NCBI GenBank assembly: GCA_015662405.1
Contig: DQUE01000153.1
Location: forward strand, 1 to 47,195
DNA from: Sulfurimonas autotrophica
Lineage (GTDB): Bacteria > Campylobacterota > Campylobacteria > Campylobacterales > Sulfurimonadaceae
Direction: 5' to 3'
Length of the DNA: 47,195 bases
This document shows, one piece after another, positions 38,763 through 46,967 of the stretch. Under the pieces are notes generated by a model that saw only the letters and a program-made list of their open reading frames with translations, searched no databases and was not told the DNA's origin. Numbering within the stretch: the stretch's first letter is position 1; every line of letters begins with the position of its first letter. The translations under genes and the position numbers were made by a program.

Positions 38763-39840
38763 GATACAATTAGTTATGGAAATATTACTCGAAGAATTTT
38801 ACAAAACTGACTTACATGGAGAAAAATATATACAAAGAAAAGTATTTATAGATGAAAAATCATACCAAATTACAGGCATTAGTAAAAGTGGAAAAAGTCG
38901 ATTAGTAAAAAACTATCTTCTCTCGTTAAAAAAAAAGAGCTACTTATATATTAACTGTAAAGACATACGCATTAATGTTAAAGCTCTTAATGAGACACTT
39001 GCTTCCTTTTGCAATCTAAATAAAATTGATACGCTTGTTTTAGATAACTATGACCCAGCAATCAAATTTGTCAATGTATCGCAGTTGATTATTACTAGCG
39101 AGATCCCCTTTGATATTGAGACTTTAGAACATTTAGTACTCTATCCACTTGATTACGAAGAGTTTTTGGCATATGAACATAAATATGACTCTAGTGCATT
39201 AAACCATTTTTTTCAACTTGGTGGACTTCCACCTATGCATACCATATCACCAGATGAAAGAGCTGTTTACCTACAAAATATTTTAAAATCTACACTTAGC
39301 AGTATTGAATTTGACATACTCTGTTTATGTGCAAAATTTATGTCACAAAAACTCTCTGCTTATACATTATATGAAAGATTAAAAACTACACGGAAAATTT
39401 CAAAAGACAAACTCTATGCTTCTTTTAATCTCTTAAAAAAGAAAAATTATATACACCAACTAGCAAAATATAGTCATACTCGTGCAACCAAAAAAATATA
39501 TCTTTGCGACACCTCTTTAAAAAGTGCTTTAAGTCTAGAAAAAAACTTTGCTAAACTCTTTGAAAACATGGTTTATCTTGAACTTTTAAAATCTGCAACA
39601 GAGTGCTACTATGAAGAGGGAATAGATTTTTATATACCTCAAAACGATGCAATAATATTATGCAAACCTTTCATAGATGAAAGGCGTTTATTTAAAAAAC
39701 TAGAAAGTATCGAGGCCTTTATATTTCGCTATGGTATAAGAAAAATTACTGTAATTACAATGAATAAAGAGGGAACTATTTCTCATCCACTCTCAAGTGT
39801 TGATATAATTCCCTTTGATATTTGGGCTTTAGGAGATTAG
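38761..39840 (+). CDS. Orphan ATPase, AAA_14/DUF4143-like
   Basis: Up to 359 residues. A P-loop (GISKSGKS, residues about 39-46) is followed by a Walker B-like strand (KIDTLVLDNYD), a small helical lid with PLDYEEFLAYEHKYD, and a winged-helix-like segment. The C-terminal part has KIYLCDTSLKSALSLEKNFAK and LFENMVYLELL, typical of the DUF4143 family of ATPases. These proteins are common but poorly understood. Start choice: ATG 38761 lies on the inverted repeat directly behind AAGGAA; an in-frame ATG at 38776 is 15 bases on and equally possible. It lies one base before rnhB and may be co-transcribed with it. Confidence 0.65.
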   Translation: MIQLVMEILLEEFYKTDLHGEKYIQRKVFIDEKSYQITGISKSGKSRLVKNYLLSLKKKSYLYINCKDIRINVKALNETLASFCNLNKIDTLVLDNYDPAIKFVNVSQLIITSEIPFDIETLEHLVLYPLDYEEFLAYEHKYDSSALNHFFQLGGLPPMHTISPDERAVYLQNILKSTLSSIEFDILCLCAKFMSQKLSAYTLYERLKTTRKISKDKLYASFNLLKKKNYIHQLAKYSHTRATKKIYLCDTSLKSALSLEKNFAKLFENMVYLELLKSATECYYEEGIDFYIPQNDAIILCKPFIDERRLFKKLESIEAFIFRYGIRKITVITMNKEGTISHPLSSVDIIPFDIWALGD

Positions 39841-39841
39841 T

Positions 39842-40387
39842 ATGAGTATTTTATGTGGCATTGATGAAGCTGGACGTGGACCTTTAGCAGGTGACCTAGT
39901 AATGGCTGGATGTATATTACAAGAAGATATAGAAGGGTTAAATGATTCAAAAAAGCTCACAGCTAAAAAGCGTGAGGCTCTCTACGAATTAATTATTAAA
40001 AATGCAAAATATTCAATTGTAAAATTTTCTGCAAAAGAGATAGATGATGAGGGAATATCTCGCTGTTTACAAAAAGGAGTCAAACAGATTATGCAAAATC
40101 TCAAAGCCGATAGATATATATTTGATGGTAATCAAAACTATGGCATAAAAAACCTCATCACAATGGTAAAGGCTGATGAAAAAGTTCTAGAAGTGAGTGC
40201 TGCTTCAATTCTTGCAAAAGTAACCCATGACAGAGATATTTTACTACAGGCAAAAAAATATCCCCAATACCAATTTGAGAAACACAAAGGTTATGGGACA
40301 AAGCTCCATATAGAGATGATTAAAAAATATGGCTATTGTGCAATTCACAGAAAGAGTTATAAGGTTAAAGCCCTTCTGCCTACTTAA
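39842..40387 (+). CDS. rnhB: Ribonuclease HII
   Basis: A 181-residue enzyme that removes ribonucleotides from DNA and RNA-DNA hybrids. The first motif is CGIDEAGRGPLAGDLVMAG with the catalytic pair Asp8-Glu9; the next Asp lies in RYIFDGNQNYG, and EVSAASILAKVTHDRD and FEKHKGYGTKLHIEMI complete the type 2 signature. The length is normal. It begins one base after the orphan ATPase stop. Confidence 0.96.
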   Translation: MSILCGIDEAGRGPLAGDLVMAGCILQEDIEGLNDSKKLTAKKREALYELIIKNAKYSIVKFSAKEIDDEGISRCLQKGVKQIMQNLKADRYIFDGNQNYGIKNLITMVKADEKVLEVSAASILAKVTHDRDILLQAKKYPQYQFEKHKGYGTKLHIEMIKKYGYCAIHRKSYKVKALLPT

Positions 40388-40411
40388 CACGGAACTTTAA
40401 ACGGTCTCTAT

Positions 40412-40960
40412 TTATTCCCCTTGCACATTCATAGCAAGCTGTGCCATTTTTTGCATATACTTTGCAACATCCTCTCTGTTTTCAAGTGTTTTTTTCAACT
40501 CATTTATAAAATACTCTTTTGTTCTTTCATCTGCAATATTAAAAGTATAGAGTACCCATTCAATGTTCAGTGCAATTTTTTCACCGTTTTTTTCTACACT
40601 AAATGTTTTATAAAGATTTACATCAGTATCTCCAAGGAGTAACAATACATCTTTGTAAAAATCGTTTACATGGAAAGTGATTAATGAAGAAAGCTCTTCT
40701 TTTGTGATTTTCACATCACTCTCATCAAAACCTTCCCTGCCGAGAATTAAAGCATCCCCGAAAAGAAGTTGTTCTCCTATAAAGTAGGGAGTTTTTTTCT
40801 CACCCAAAGCATTTGCATCTGTATAGATTACATGTTCTTTTAGGCTTGCTAATTCATCTATTAAAATAGAGTTAAAAAAGGTATAGAGACTATTTGCTGC
40901 CATGATAATATCAAGCTCTTCTACTACTTGTGTTTTGCCATCAATTCGCAATGCTTTCAT
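40412..40960 (-). CDS. Unknown protein encoded at the end of the moa/moe operon
   Basis: A 182-residue protein without a signal peptide or membrane segment. The N-terminal part looks beta-rich (MKALRIDGKTQVVEELDIIM, then YFIGEQLLFGDALILGREGF); the C-terminal part is helical and charged (KTLENREDVAKYMQKMAQLA). I recognise no domain. Its ATG overlaps the moeA stop by four bases, so it is tightly coupled to molybdenum cofactor synthesis. It might be a cofactor-related accessory or chaperone protein; that is an inference from position only. Confidence 0.55.
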   Translation of the reverse strand: MKALRIDGKTQVVEELDIIMAANSLYTFFNSILIDELASLKEHVIYTDANALGEKKTPYFIGEQLLFGDALILGREGFDESDVKITKEELSSLITFHVNDFYKDVLLLLGDTDVNLYKTFSVEKNGEKIALNIEWVLYTFNIADERTKEYFINELKKTLENREDVAKYMQKMAQLAMNVQGE

Positions 40961-42186
40961 GCAAAAGTATCCAGCAAAATTACATTGACAAAGGTGCCGG
41001 CTTCTAAAAATTTATCATCTTCACCAGCTATCATTAAAGCGCTCTCATCAAGCAGATTTGTCAAAATTGCAGAACTTCCTACTTTTTTTCCGTAAAAATT
41101 GACAAAATATTCGCCATCCTCCACGACAACATTACATGCAGTAAATTCTGTAAAAGGGCTTCTTTTTTTAAAATCTTCTTGCAGTTTTGCCGCAACCGTT
41201 TTATAAGGAGTTTTTTTCCCAAGCATTTTAGCAATGAGTGGTAAAACATATAAAATTGCTGTCACTGTTGAAGAGTAAGCAAACCCTGGAAGTGCCACAA
41301 TAAATTTATCTCCACGCTGTGCCACAAGAATATGACGCCCTGGTTTAATGCCCACCCCTTTATAAACTATCTCTGCACCCAAACGAGGAATAATCTCTTT
41401 TACAAAATCATAATCACCAACACTTACCCCGCCAGTACTTACCAAGATATCTGCACTCTCAAGTGCATTCTCAAATGTTTTCATAATGGCATCTCTCTCA
41501 TCAGGAGCAGTGCCAAGTTGCACAACTTCTGCTCCTGATTGCTCAAAAAGTGCTGCAAGCGTATAGTTATTTGAACTTCTTATTTGCGCAGGATTCTCTG
41601 CATTTTCACCTAAATCAAGAATCTCATTTCCTGTTGCAATAACAGCTACACGAGGACGCAGTGCTACTTTTACCATAACTTGATTGAGCCCTGCCATTAC
41701 GCCAATTTGTGCAAAACCGATTTTTGTACCTTTTTTAATCAATACCTCACCAGCACTATAGCCCTCCCCAACGGGACGTACGGCATTACCTTTTTCTACC
41801 AATTCATTGATGAGAATTTTACCGTCCTTATAAGTAACATTTTCTATCTGAATGAGCGTATCACTCCCCTTGGGCATCATAGAACCTGTAAAAGTCTTGA
41901 TAGATTCACCCGCAGCTAATACTCGTGTTTCATCATGCCCTGCTGGATTATCGCCAAGCACTACAAGTTCACCTTTTTGTAAATCTTCATAACGCACAGC
42001 ATACCCGTCCATTGAAGCTGTAGGAAATTGAGGATCATTAAATTCTGCCACAATATCCTCTGCCAAAACACGCCCAAGAGAATCACTCAAAGGAACTCTC
42101 TCATAACGATGACTATTTACATGTAAACCTGCAAGTATATTTTGACTTTCCGCAAAAGAGATAAAGTCTGTTCCAGTTATACTCAT
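40957..42186 (-). CDS. moeA: Molybdopterin molybdenumtransferase
   Basis: A 409-residue enzyme that inserts molybdate into adenylated molybdopterin. Motifs: FPTASMDGYAVRYEDL (domain start), GDNPAGH and AGESIKTFTGSMMPKGSDT (domain I and II), IRSSNNYTLAALFEQSGAEV, then STGGVSVGDYDFVKEII and GRHILVAQRGDKFIVALPGF (the catalytic domain III). The C-terminal domain follows. It overlaps moaE upstream and an unknown gene downstream by four bases each, so the genes are translated as a unit. Confidence 0.95.
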   Translation of the reverse strand: MSITGTDFISFAESQNILAGLHVNSHRYERVPLSDSLGRVLAEDIVAEFNDPQFPTASMDGYAVRYEDLQKGELVVLGDNPAGHDETRVLAAGESIKTFTGSMMPKGSDTLIQIENVTYKDGKILINELVEKGNAVRPVGEGYSAGEVLIKKGTKIGFAQIGVMAGLNQVMVKVALRPRVAVIATGNEILDLGENAENPAQIRSSNNYTLAALFEQSGAEVVQLGTAPDERDAIMKTFENALESADILVSTGGVSVGDYDFVKEIIPRLGAEIVYKGVGIKPGRHILVAQRGDKFIVALPGFAYSSTVTAILYVLPLIAKMLGKKTPYKTVAAKLQEDFKKRSPFTEFTACNVVVEDGEYFVNFYGKKVGSSAILTNLLDESALMIAGEDDKFLEAGTFVNVILLDTFA

Positions 42187-42629
42187 TGTTTTTCTCCTAA
42201 AATTCCACTTCCATTTATTGCCGTTGAACGCTCTTTTGCATAAACTCTTTTACCATCTTTTAAATCATATTTCCATATAGGAGCAGATGCTTTGAAATCT
42301 TCTACAAATGCATCAATAAACTCCAAAGCAACCCGTCTTTTTGGTGAAAAAACAGCTGCAATATAAGAAGATGCATGGAGCATCACATCACCACGAGAGT
42401 GTGCCATTTTTATCACAGCACCCCTCTCTTTTGCTTTTTGCTGCCATAACGCAAACCATGACTGTAAAATCGGTTCATATATATCAAAACTCAGTCCATC
42501 TATGCCATCTTCACTCCGTACTGTTCCCACAAAAGAAATAAAAGCACCATAGTTACTTGTTGCCTCTTCTTCATGCCACTCTTTTAAAATTTTAGGCACA
42601 TCAAGTGAGCCATCTTGTAAATATAGCAA
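42183..42629 (-). CDS. moaE: Molybdopterin synthase, large subunit
   Basis: A 148-residue subunit that, with MoaD, adds two sulfurs to precursor Z. Family motifs: GAFISFVGTVRSEDGIDGLS near the start, HSRGDVMLHASSYIAAVFSP, RRVALEFIDAFVEDFKASAP and IWKYDLKDGKRVYAKE, the last with the active-site lysine environment. It lies three bases after moaD and overlaps moeA by four. Confidence 0.95.
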   Translation of the reverse strand: MLYLQDGSLDVPKILKEWHEEEATSNYGAFISFVGTVRSEDGIDGLSFDIYEPILQSWFALWQQKAKERGAVIKMAHSRGDVMLHASSYIAAVFSPKRRVALEFIDAFVEDFKASAPIWKYDLKDGKRVYAKERSTAINGSGILGEKQ

Positions 42630-42632
42630 GAC

Positions 42633-42854
42633 TTAACCTCCACACACAGGAGGGAGTAAAGAGACTTTATCGCCATCTTTAAGTTCATACTCCAAAGAGG
42701 TAACAATAGTATCATTTACTGCTACTGCACAAGTTGCAAGCCACTCTTTTAGCGCTTCATCTTTTTGCAAAATAGTTGCTAATTCATTAAGGTTTGTTAT
42801 TTCTAACGCTAATGCATCCTTTTGTATCGGTCCTAAAAATTCTACTCTTACCAA
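42633..42854 (-). CDS. moaD: Molybdopterin synthase, small subunit
   Basis: A 73-residue ubiquitin-like protein. The C-terminal Gly-Gly (LLPPVCGG) is where the thiocarboxylate that donates sulfur forms. VEFLGPIQKDALALEITNLN and YELKDGDKVSLLPPV fit the family, and the length is typical. The start is TTG 42854, supported by GAGG eight bases upstream. Confidence 0.93.
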   Translation of the reverse strand: MVRVEFLGPIQKDALALEITNLNELATILQKDEALKEWLATCAVAVNDTIVTSLEYELKDGDKVSLLPPVCGG

Positions 42855-42881
42855 AACAATATCCTCACATTTTTATAACTC

Positions 42882-42887
42882 ATTATA
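42882..42887 (-). promoter_or_regulatory. -10 box of the moaD-moaE-moeA operon
   Basis: The minus strand reads AGGTATAAT, placing the start point near 42875 and leaving a leader of about 20 bases before the TTG at 42854. It diverges from the mqnA promoter. Confidence 0.6.
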
Positions 42888-42908
42888 CCTAAGATAAGCT
42901 AAGTGCTG

Positions 42909-42914
42909 TATAAT
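42909..42914 (+). promoter_or_regulatory. -10 box of mqnA, very close to its start codon
   Basis: A perfect TATAAT whose last base is only five bases before the A of the mqnA ATG (42920). The transcript should start at or next to the ATG. Confidence 0.6.
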
Positions 42915-42919
42915 TGCAT

Positions 42920-43570
42920 ATGATTTTTGGAAAAATAGAGTATCTCAACCTTTTACCTTTTCATGTTTTTATGAAACGCTTTACAAAGTCTTCACAGCAA
43001 CAATTCAGCATGGAATACAAAAAAAATGTTCCTGCAAAGATTAATGAATCTTTTCTTAAAAGACGCGTAGATGCCGCATTTATCTCAAGTATCAAAGCAA
43101 AAAACAGCTCTCATGTAAATCTTGGTATCATTGCAAAAAAAGAGGTCAAAAGTGTTATAGTTATTCCTGCAGCAATAGCTAAAAAAGATGTAGCATCTGC
43201 TTCATCTAATCTCTTGGCAAATCTTTTACATGTAAAGGGTGAGGTGCTTATAGGGGACAAGGCGCTTCGCTATGCATTGCAAAATGATGATTATCTAGAT
43301 TTGGCACAGCTGTGGTATAAAAAATACAAACTCCCTTTTGTATTTGCACTGTTATGCTATCACAAGGAAAAAAAACGCTACAAACAGATAGAAAAAAGTT
43401 TCTTAAAAAAAGAGGTAAAAATTCCGCACTATCTCCTCCACAAAGCTGCAAAAAATGCAAATATTTCTCCAAATGATATACAACAATATCTACAACTCAT
43501 ATCATACAGACTTGATTATAAAGCCAAAAGAGGCCTTAAAAAATTCTACTCTGAGGCAAAAAAGTTATAA
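42920..43570 (+). CDS. mqnA: MqnA-like protein of the futalosine menaquinone pathway
   Basis: A 216-residue protein. The start IFGKIEYLNLLPFHVFMKRF and RRVDAAFISSIKAK are the MqnA signature. MqnA dehydrates chorismate to start the futalosine route to menaquinone, which Campylobacterota use. It is somewhat shorter than well-studied members (about 230-280). The C-terminal region is very basic. No ribosome site precedes the ATG at 42920; TATAAT at 42909-42914 implies a leaderless transcript. A TTG two codons upstream is in frame but lies inside the promoter. Family assignment is good, enzymatic activity not shown. Confidence 0.75.
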   Translation: MIFGKIEYLNLLPFHVFMKRFTKSSQQQFSMEYKKNVPAKINESFLKRRVDAAFISSIKAKNSSHVNLGIIAKKEVKSVIVIPAAIAKKDVASASSNLLANLLHVKGEVLIGDKALRYALQNDDYLDLAQLWYKKYKLPFVFALLCYHKEKKRYKQIEKSFLKKEVKIPHYLLHKAAKNANISPNDIQQYLQLISYRLDYKAKRGLKKFYSEAKKL

Positions 43571-43760
43571 CAATTACATTTTTCCACCCAAATAATCTGC
43601 CACATGTATATGCCATTAAGAGTTCTTCTTAGGTGCTCCATGGTTTTGTAAGTAGCGTTCCTGTTTTTATCGTTTGTATTAAATTTTCTTATGGCTTTAT
43701 ATTAGCCTAATAACTCTTTTTGAAATGATAAGTTATCGGACATAAAATTAAAACTCATTC

Positions 43761-44978
43761 TTATTGTATTTTATTTAAAAAAAGCACACTGTTACCTTTG
43801 GAATTAAAATATATTCCCATAGAGTTCTTACGAGAAACAAAAACACCACGACCATTAAATTTTTTAGCATTTCTAAAGATCGTACTTAAGGTGTTCGTAT
43901 CAAACCCACTCCCTTCATCGGTAATTCGTGTAACCATATAGCTAGAAGAGCGATTGATTATTTTATAAATTTGTACAGTAATCTTTTTGTCACACTCTTT
44001 TTCAAGTGCAAGCATTTCTTCAATATATGTATCATCTTCAATCATCCGATGTTTTTTATCTGAATCAATATTCAAATTACCATGTTCATATGCATTCATC
44101 AAAAGTTCATTAAAAGCAAGATCACTCCATCTGTTTTGACAAATATTTTCATACCACTCTCTTGCTTCATCTATGGCAGCTAGTCTTGTATCAAAAATCT
44201 TTTCATACACTAATGTTTTTTGATTAAGTTCCAATCTATTGATAAATATAAAAGTAAGATCATCCTCTTGTTGCGCTATTTTACCTAAAATATACTCTCT
44301 CATCTCTTCTCTTGTAAAGGAGTCTAAAAAATCCTTTTTTATAAAATCATTATAGGTCTTTGCATCTTTGGTGCTGTTCTCAACGATACCATCACTGTAA
44401 AAAAGAAATTTATGCACATCCTTTACAGAGACTCTATCAACATGGTATGTTTTACTCCATTTACTCATAGGAGGATTATTTGCTTTTATTTTTAAAATAT
44501 TGTGATTACTCTCTTCAAGTAAAAAAGGAGGCATAGAAAACTTTGCATACTCTAATTGTAAAAAGTAACTATCAAACAAAATATAATCAATAGATAAGCT
44601 CTCTTCATCAAGCAAAATAGGCTTTATAAAATCCATAGACTCTTTTATAAGGATATCAAGACTAAAACTCTCATGCTCTTTCATTTTATCTATGATGTGG
44701 TTTATAAAAGCAGTCATAGTCATAGCTGTCAAAGATGCGCTAAGCCCTTTACCCATACCATCAACAAGGAGATAAAAAGTTCTATTTTCATCAATTACTC
44801 TTGCTGTATAAGCATCTCCACTCAGTGTATCAAGAGGCTTATAAAAAAAATCAACCAAAGAGATATCTTTTGATTCTATCATCTTATAATAGAAATCATT
44901 CCTTAAAATATTTAACTCTTTTTCAAAAGCAAGCCTCTCTTGATATAAAGAATATGCACTTTTCTTCTCTTTTTTCAT
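43761..44978 (-). CDS. Fusion of RsbU-like PP2C phosphatase and RsbW-like kinase domain
   Basis: About 405 residues. Residues 1-45 form a helix. The PP2C/SpoIIE phosphatase domain (about 45-255) has LSGDAYTA, LLVDGMGKGLSASLTAM, KFLFYSDGIVENS and QEDDLTFIFI, the metal-binding aspartates of an active enzyme. The C-terminal HATPase domain (about 275-405) has FNELLMNAYEHGN (N box), DEGSGFD (G1) and GRGVFVSRKNSMGIYF (G2), as in anti-sigma kinases such as RsbW. So one protein could both dephosphorylate and phosphorylate a STAS partner. Such a partner is encoded in part at 46968. The ATG at 44978 is preferred to a TTG two codons earlier. It lies nine bases after the chemoreceptor gene. Confidence 0.8.
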   Translation of the reverse strand: MKKEKKSAYSLYQERLAFEKELNILRNDFYYKMIESKDISLVDFFYKPLDTLSGDAYTARVIDENRTFYLLVDGMGKGLSASLTAMTMTAFINHIIDKMKEHESFSLDILIKESMDFIKPILLDEESLSIDYILFDSYFLQLEYAKFSMPPFLLEESNHNILKIKANNPPMSKWSKTYHVDRVSVKDVHKFLFYSDGIVENSTKDAKTYNDFIKKDFLDSFTREEMREYILGKIAQQEDDLTFIFINRLELNQKTLVYEKIFDTRLAAIDEAREWYENICQNRWSDLAFNELLMNAYEHGNLNIDSDKKHRMIEDDTYIEEMLALEKECDKKITVQIYKIINRSSSYMVTRITDEGSGFDTNTLSTIFRNAKKFNGRGVFVSRKNSMGIYFNSKGNSVLFLNKIQ

Positions 44979-44987
44979 AGCCAAGAA

Positions 44988-46964
44988 CTACACTTTAAAC
45001 TTACTAAGCTCATTTTTCATACTATCTGCATCTTTTGAGAGTGTTAATACGACTGTTTCTATAGTAGTACGTAATCCATTGTTTTTCCTAGAAACAACTA
45101 CAATCTCATCCATAGTTGTAACTAACTCTTTTGTTTTTGTTGCTATATATATACTTTGATGCATAACATCTGCTGAACTCTCTTTTGTTAGACGCAGATT
45201 CTCTTTTGTGCTGTTTGAAGCTTCTATTAACTCTTGTGCAGATGCAGAGATATGATCCATACTTTCTGATGTACTTTGTGTCTCCTCAGCAATTTCAACG
45301 ACATTTTGCGTAATAAGATTCACATTTACACTAATTTCACCTAAAGATTTTTGTGTTCTCTCTGCTAGTTTTCTTACCTCATCAGCAACAACAGCAAATC
45401 CTCGTCCATGTTCTCCTGCTCGAGCAGCCTCTATAGCCGCATTAAGTGCAAGCAGATTTGTCTGATCTGCAATATCTGAAATAATTGCCAAAACATCTTT
45501 AATATTTTTTGCCTGCTCTGTCAGTTCACCAACTTTTTGCACTAACCCTTGTTGCTGTTCACTACCCTCTTCTATAGAATGCACCACATGACTGAGTTTC
45601 TCTATAAATTCCTCTAAAAATTTGGAAGTTGTCTGCAGATCTTCTGTCACAGTAACGGTAGCCTCTTCAACACGATCTAATTTATTTTCTATATCTACAG
45701 CTAGCTCATTGACAACATTAATTTTATTCTCCTCAATCTCACTATTTGCTTTAAGGGCAATGACAACATTATGCAGTCTTTCTGATTCACTTTGTGTTCT
45801 ATTTGAAACATCTGTTACATTAAATAGCGTCTTTTTAAAAGCATTGACCATTGCATGTAAAGCTTTGGAGATTTGAGAAATTTCACTATCTCCTTTCACT
45901 ATCACATCGCATGTGAGATCAAGGTCATTGGAGACACATTTAATTTTTTTTAAAGAGCTCTGCACGCTTTTGTTTACACCTCTACTGATTGTCAGAATAA
46001 TGATGAAAATCATAACTGCAAAGAGAGTATAGCCTACTAAAGCAATAGCTGTATCTGTTTTATACTTTGATTCTACTTTTGCCAAGATCTCATCATTATT
46101 TTTTGCAAGTTTATCATCTATCTGTTTTAAAAGATTTATCTTCTTTGTAATTGTTTGAAACCAGACAACGCTATCTACTCCAAAATTACCTTCATTTACT
46201 TTCTCCTGTGCAGTTTGTCTCATTTTATTTACTGCTTCTACAACAGGGGATTGTATCGTAGTTTTATACAGCTGTTTTGCCTTGTTAGTTGCCATTGTCA
46301 AAAATGCATCTATATATGCATCTTGTTGTGCAACAAGAGTAATAAACTTGGCATACATTCCTGGCATAAATTTATCTGCTGCAAAAGTAGCACTAAGTAC
46401 TGCTCGTTCTATTCCTGCTCTCTCCTTTGATTTTAAAAAGTTCGTATATGCATCAAGTGCTTTTATCAACTCCGGAGTAGCTGCAAATTTTGCACTTAAG
46501 CCGATAATGTTTAAGATCTTTGTATTTAAGCTTGTATAAAAAGCAACTTCCTCTTTTACACTTATACTCAAACTATCTACTCGACTTCTTACGCTCTTAA
46601 CCTTGCCTAAAAATGCTTGCAGTTTTTGAATCTCTTCTTGTAGTTCCTGAGAAAACTCATGGAAATCAAGTGTTGCAAGGTACTCTTGAAGCTCCTTGTT
46701 TCTTTTATCTGTAAGGACTCTTTGCTTTGGTAAAATATCTGCAAATTTTTTCCCTTTAGAGCCTAAAAAACCAGCACTTGCACCTCGCTCCTTTTGTGTT
46801 TCATGAATTAAAAGGCTTAGTTTTTGAGACATTGTATTTAAAACTTTTGACTGTTGCACTATACTATCTTCTTGAAGAGCCTTATTGATAGTCAATGCAA
46901 TAATAACCAATGCAAAAGAGACAATAATCACCGTAATAAGGTTCAATTTGCTTTTAATAGTCAT
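44988..46964 (-). CDS. Methyl-accepting chemotaxis protein with NIT sensor domain
   Basis: A 658-residue chemoreceptor. One membrane helix lies near residues 8-28 and another near 310-332. Between them the NIT (nitrate/nitrite-sensing) domain is shown by SLLIHETQKERGASAGFLGS and a long helical part. A HAMP-like linker follows, then the signalling domain, with the conserved tip DIADQTNLLALNAAIEAARA then GEHGRGFAVVADEVRKLAER near residues 493-535. It should pass a nitrate- or nitrite-type signal to CheA/CheW, or to the neighbouring phosphatase-kinase fusion. It follows the STAS-like gene by three bases. Confidence 0.92.
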   Translation of the reverse strand: MTIKSKLNLITVIIVSFALVIIALTINKALQEDSIVQQSKVLNTMSQKLSLLIHETQKERGASAGFLGSKGKKFADILPKQRVLTDKRNKELQEYLATLDFHEFSQELQEEIQKLQAFLGKVKSVRSRVDSLSISVKEEVAFYTSLNTKILNIIGLSAKFAATPELIKALDAYTNFLKSKERAGIERAVLSATFAADKFMPGMYAKFITLVAQQDAYIDAFLTMATNKAKQLYKTTIQSPVVEAVNKMRQTAQEKVNEGNFGVDSVVWFQTITKKINLLKQIDDKLAKNNDEILAKVESKYKTDTAIALVGYTLFAVMIFIIILTISRGVNKSVQSSLKKIKCVSNDLDLTCDVIVKGDSEISQISKALHAMVNAFKKTLFNVTDVSNRTQSESERLHNVVIALKANSEIEENKINVVNELAVDIENKLDRVEEATVTVTEDLQTTSKFLEEFIEKLSHVVHSIEEGSEQQQGLVQKVGELTEQAKNIKDVLAIISDIADQTNLLALNAAIEAARAGEHGRGFAVVADEVRKLAERTQKSLGEISVNVNLITQNVVEIAEETQSTSESMDHISASAQELIEASNSTKENLRLTKESSADVMHQSIYIATKTKELVTTMDEIVVVSRKNNGLRTTIETVVLTLSKDADSMKNELSKFKV

Positions 46965-46967
46965 ATC

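Noticed and set aside
27511..43240. TTACATGTAA recurs at about 136, 27512, 42117 and 43228, more often than I would expect by chance
   Set aside because: Three of the four copies lie inside genes where the bases encode Leu-His-Val in unrelated proteins (HemJ, MoeA, MqnA), so a shared binding site is not supported. Only the copy at 27511-27524 has promoter context.
43571..43760. Short complementary segments (GGCT/AGCC, ATAACT/AGTTAT) in the 190-base gap
   Set aside because: Arms are only four to six bases, with no T run and no start site, so they do not make a convincing terminator or RNA gene.
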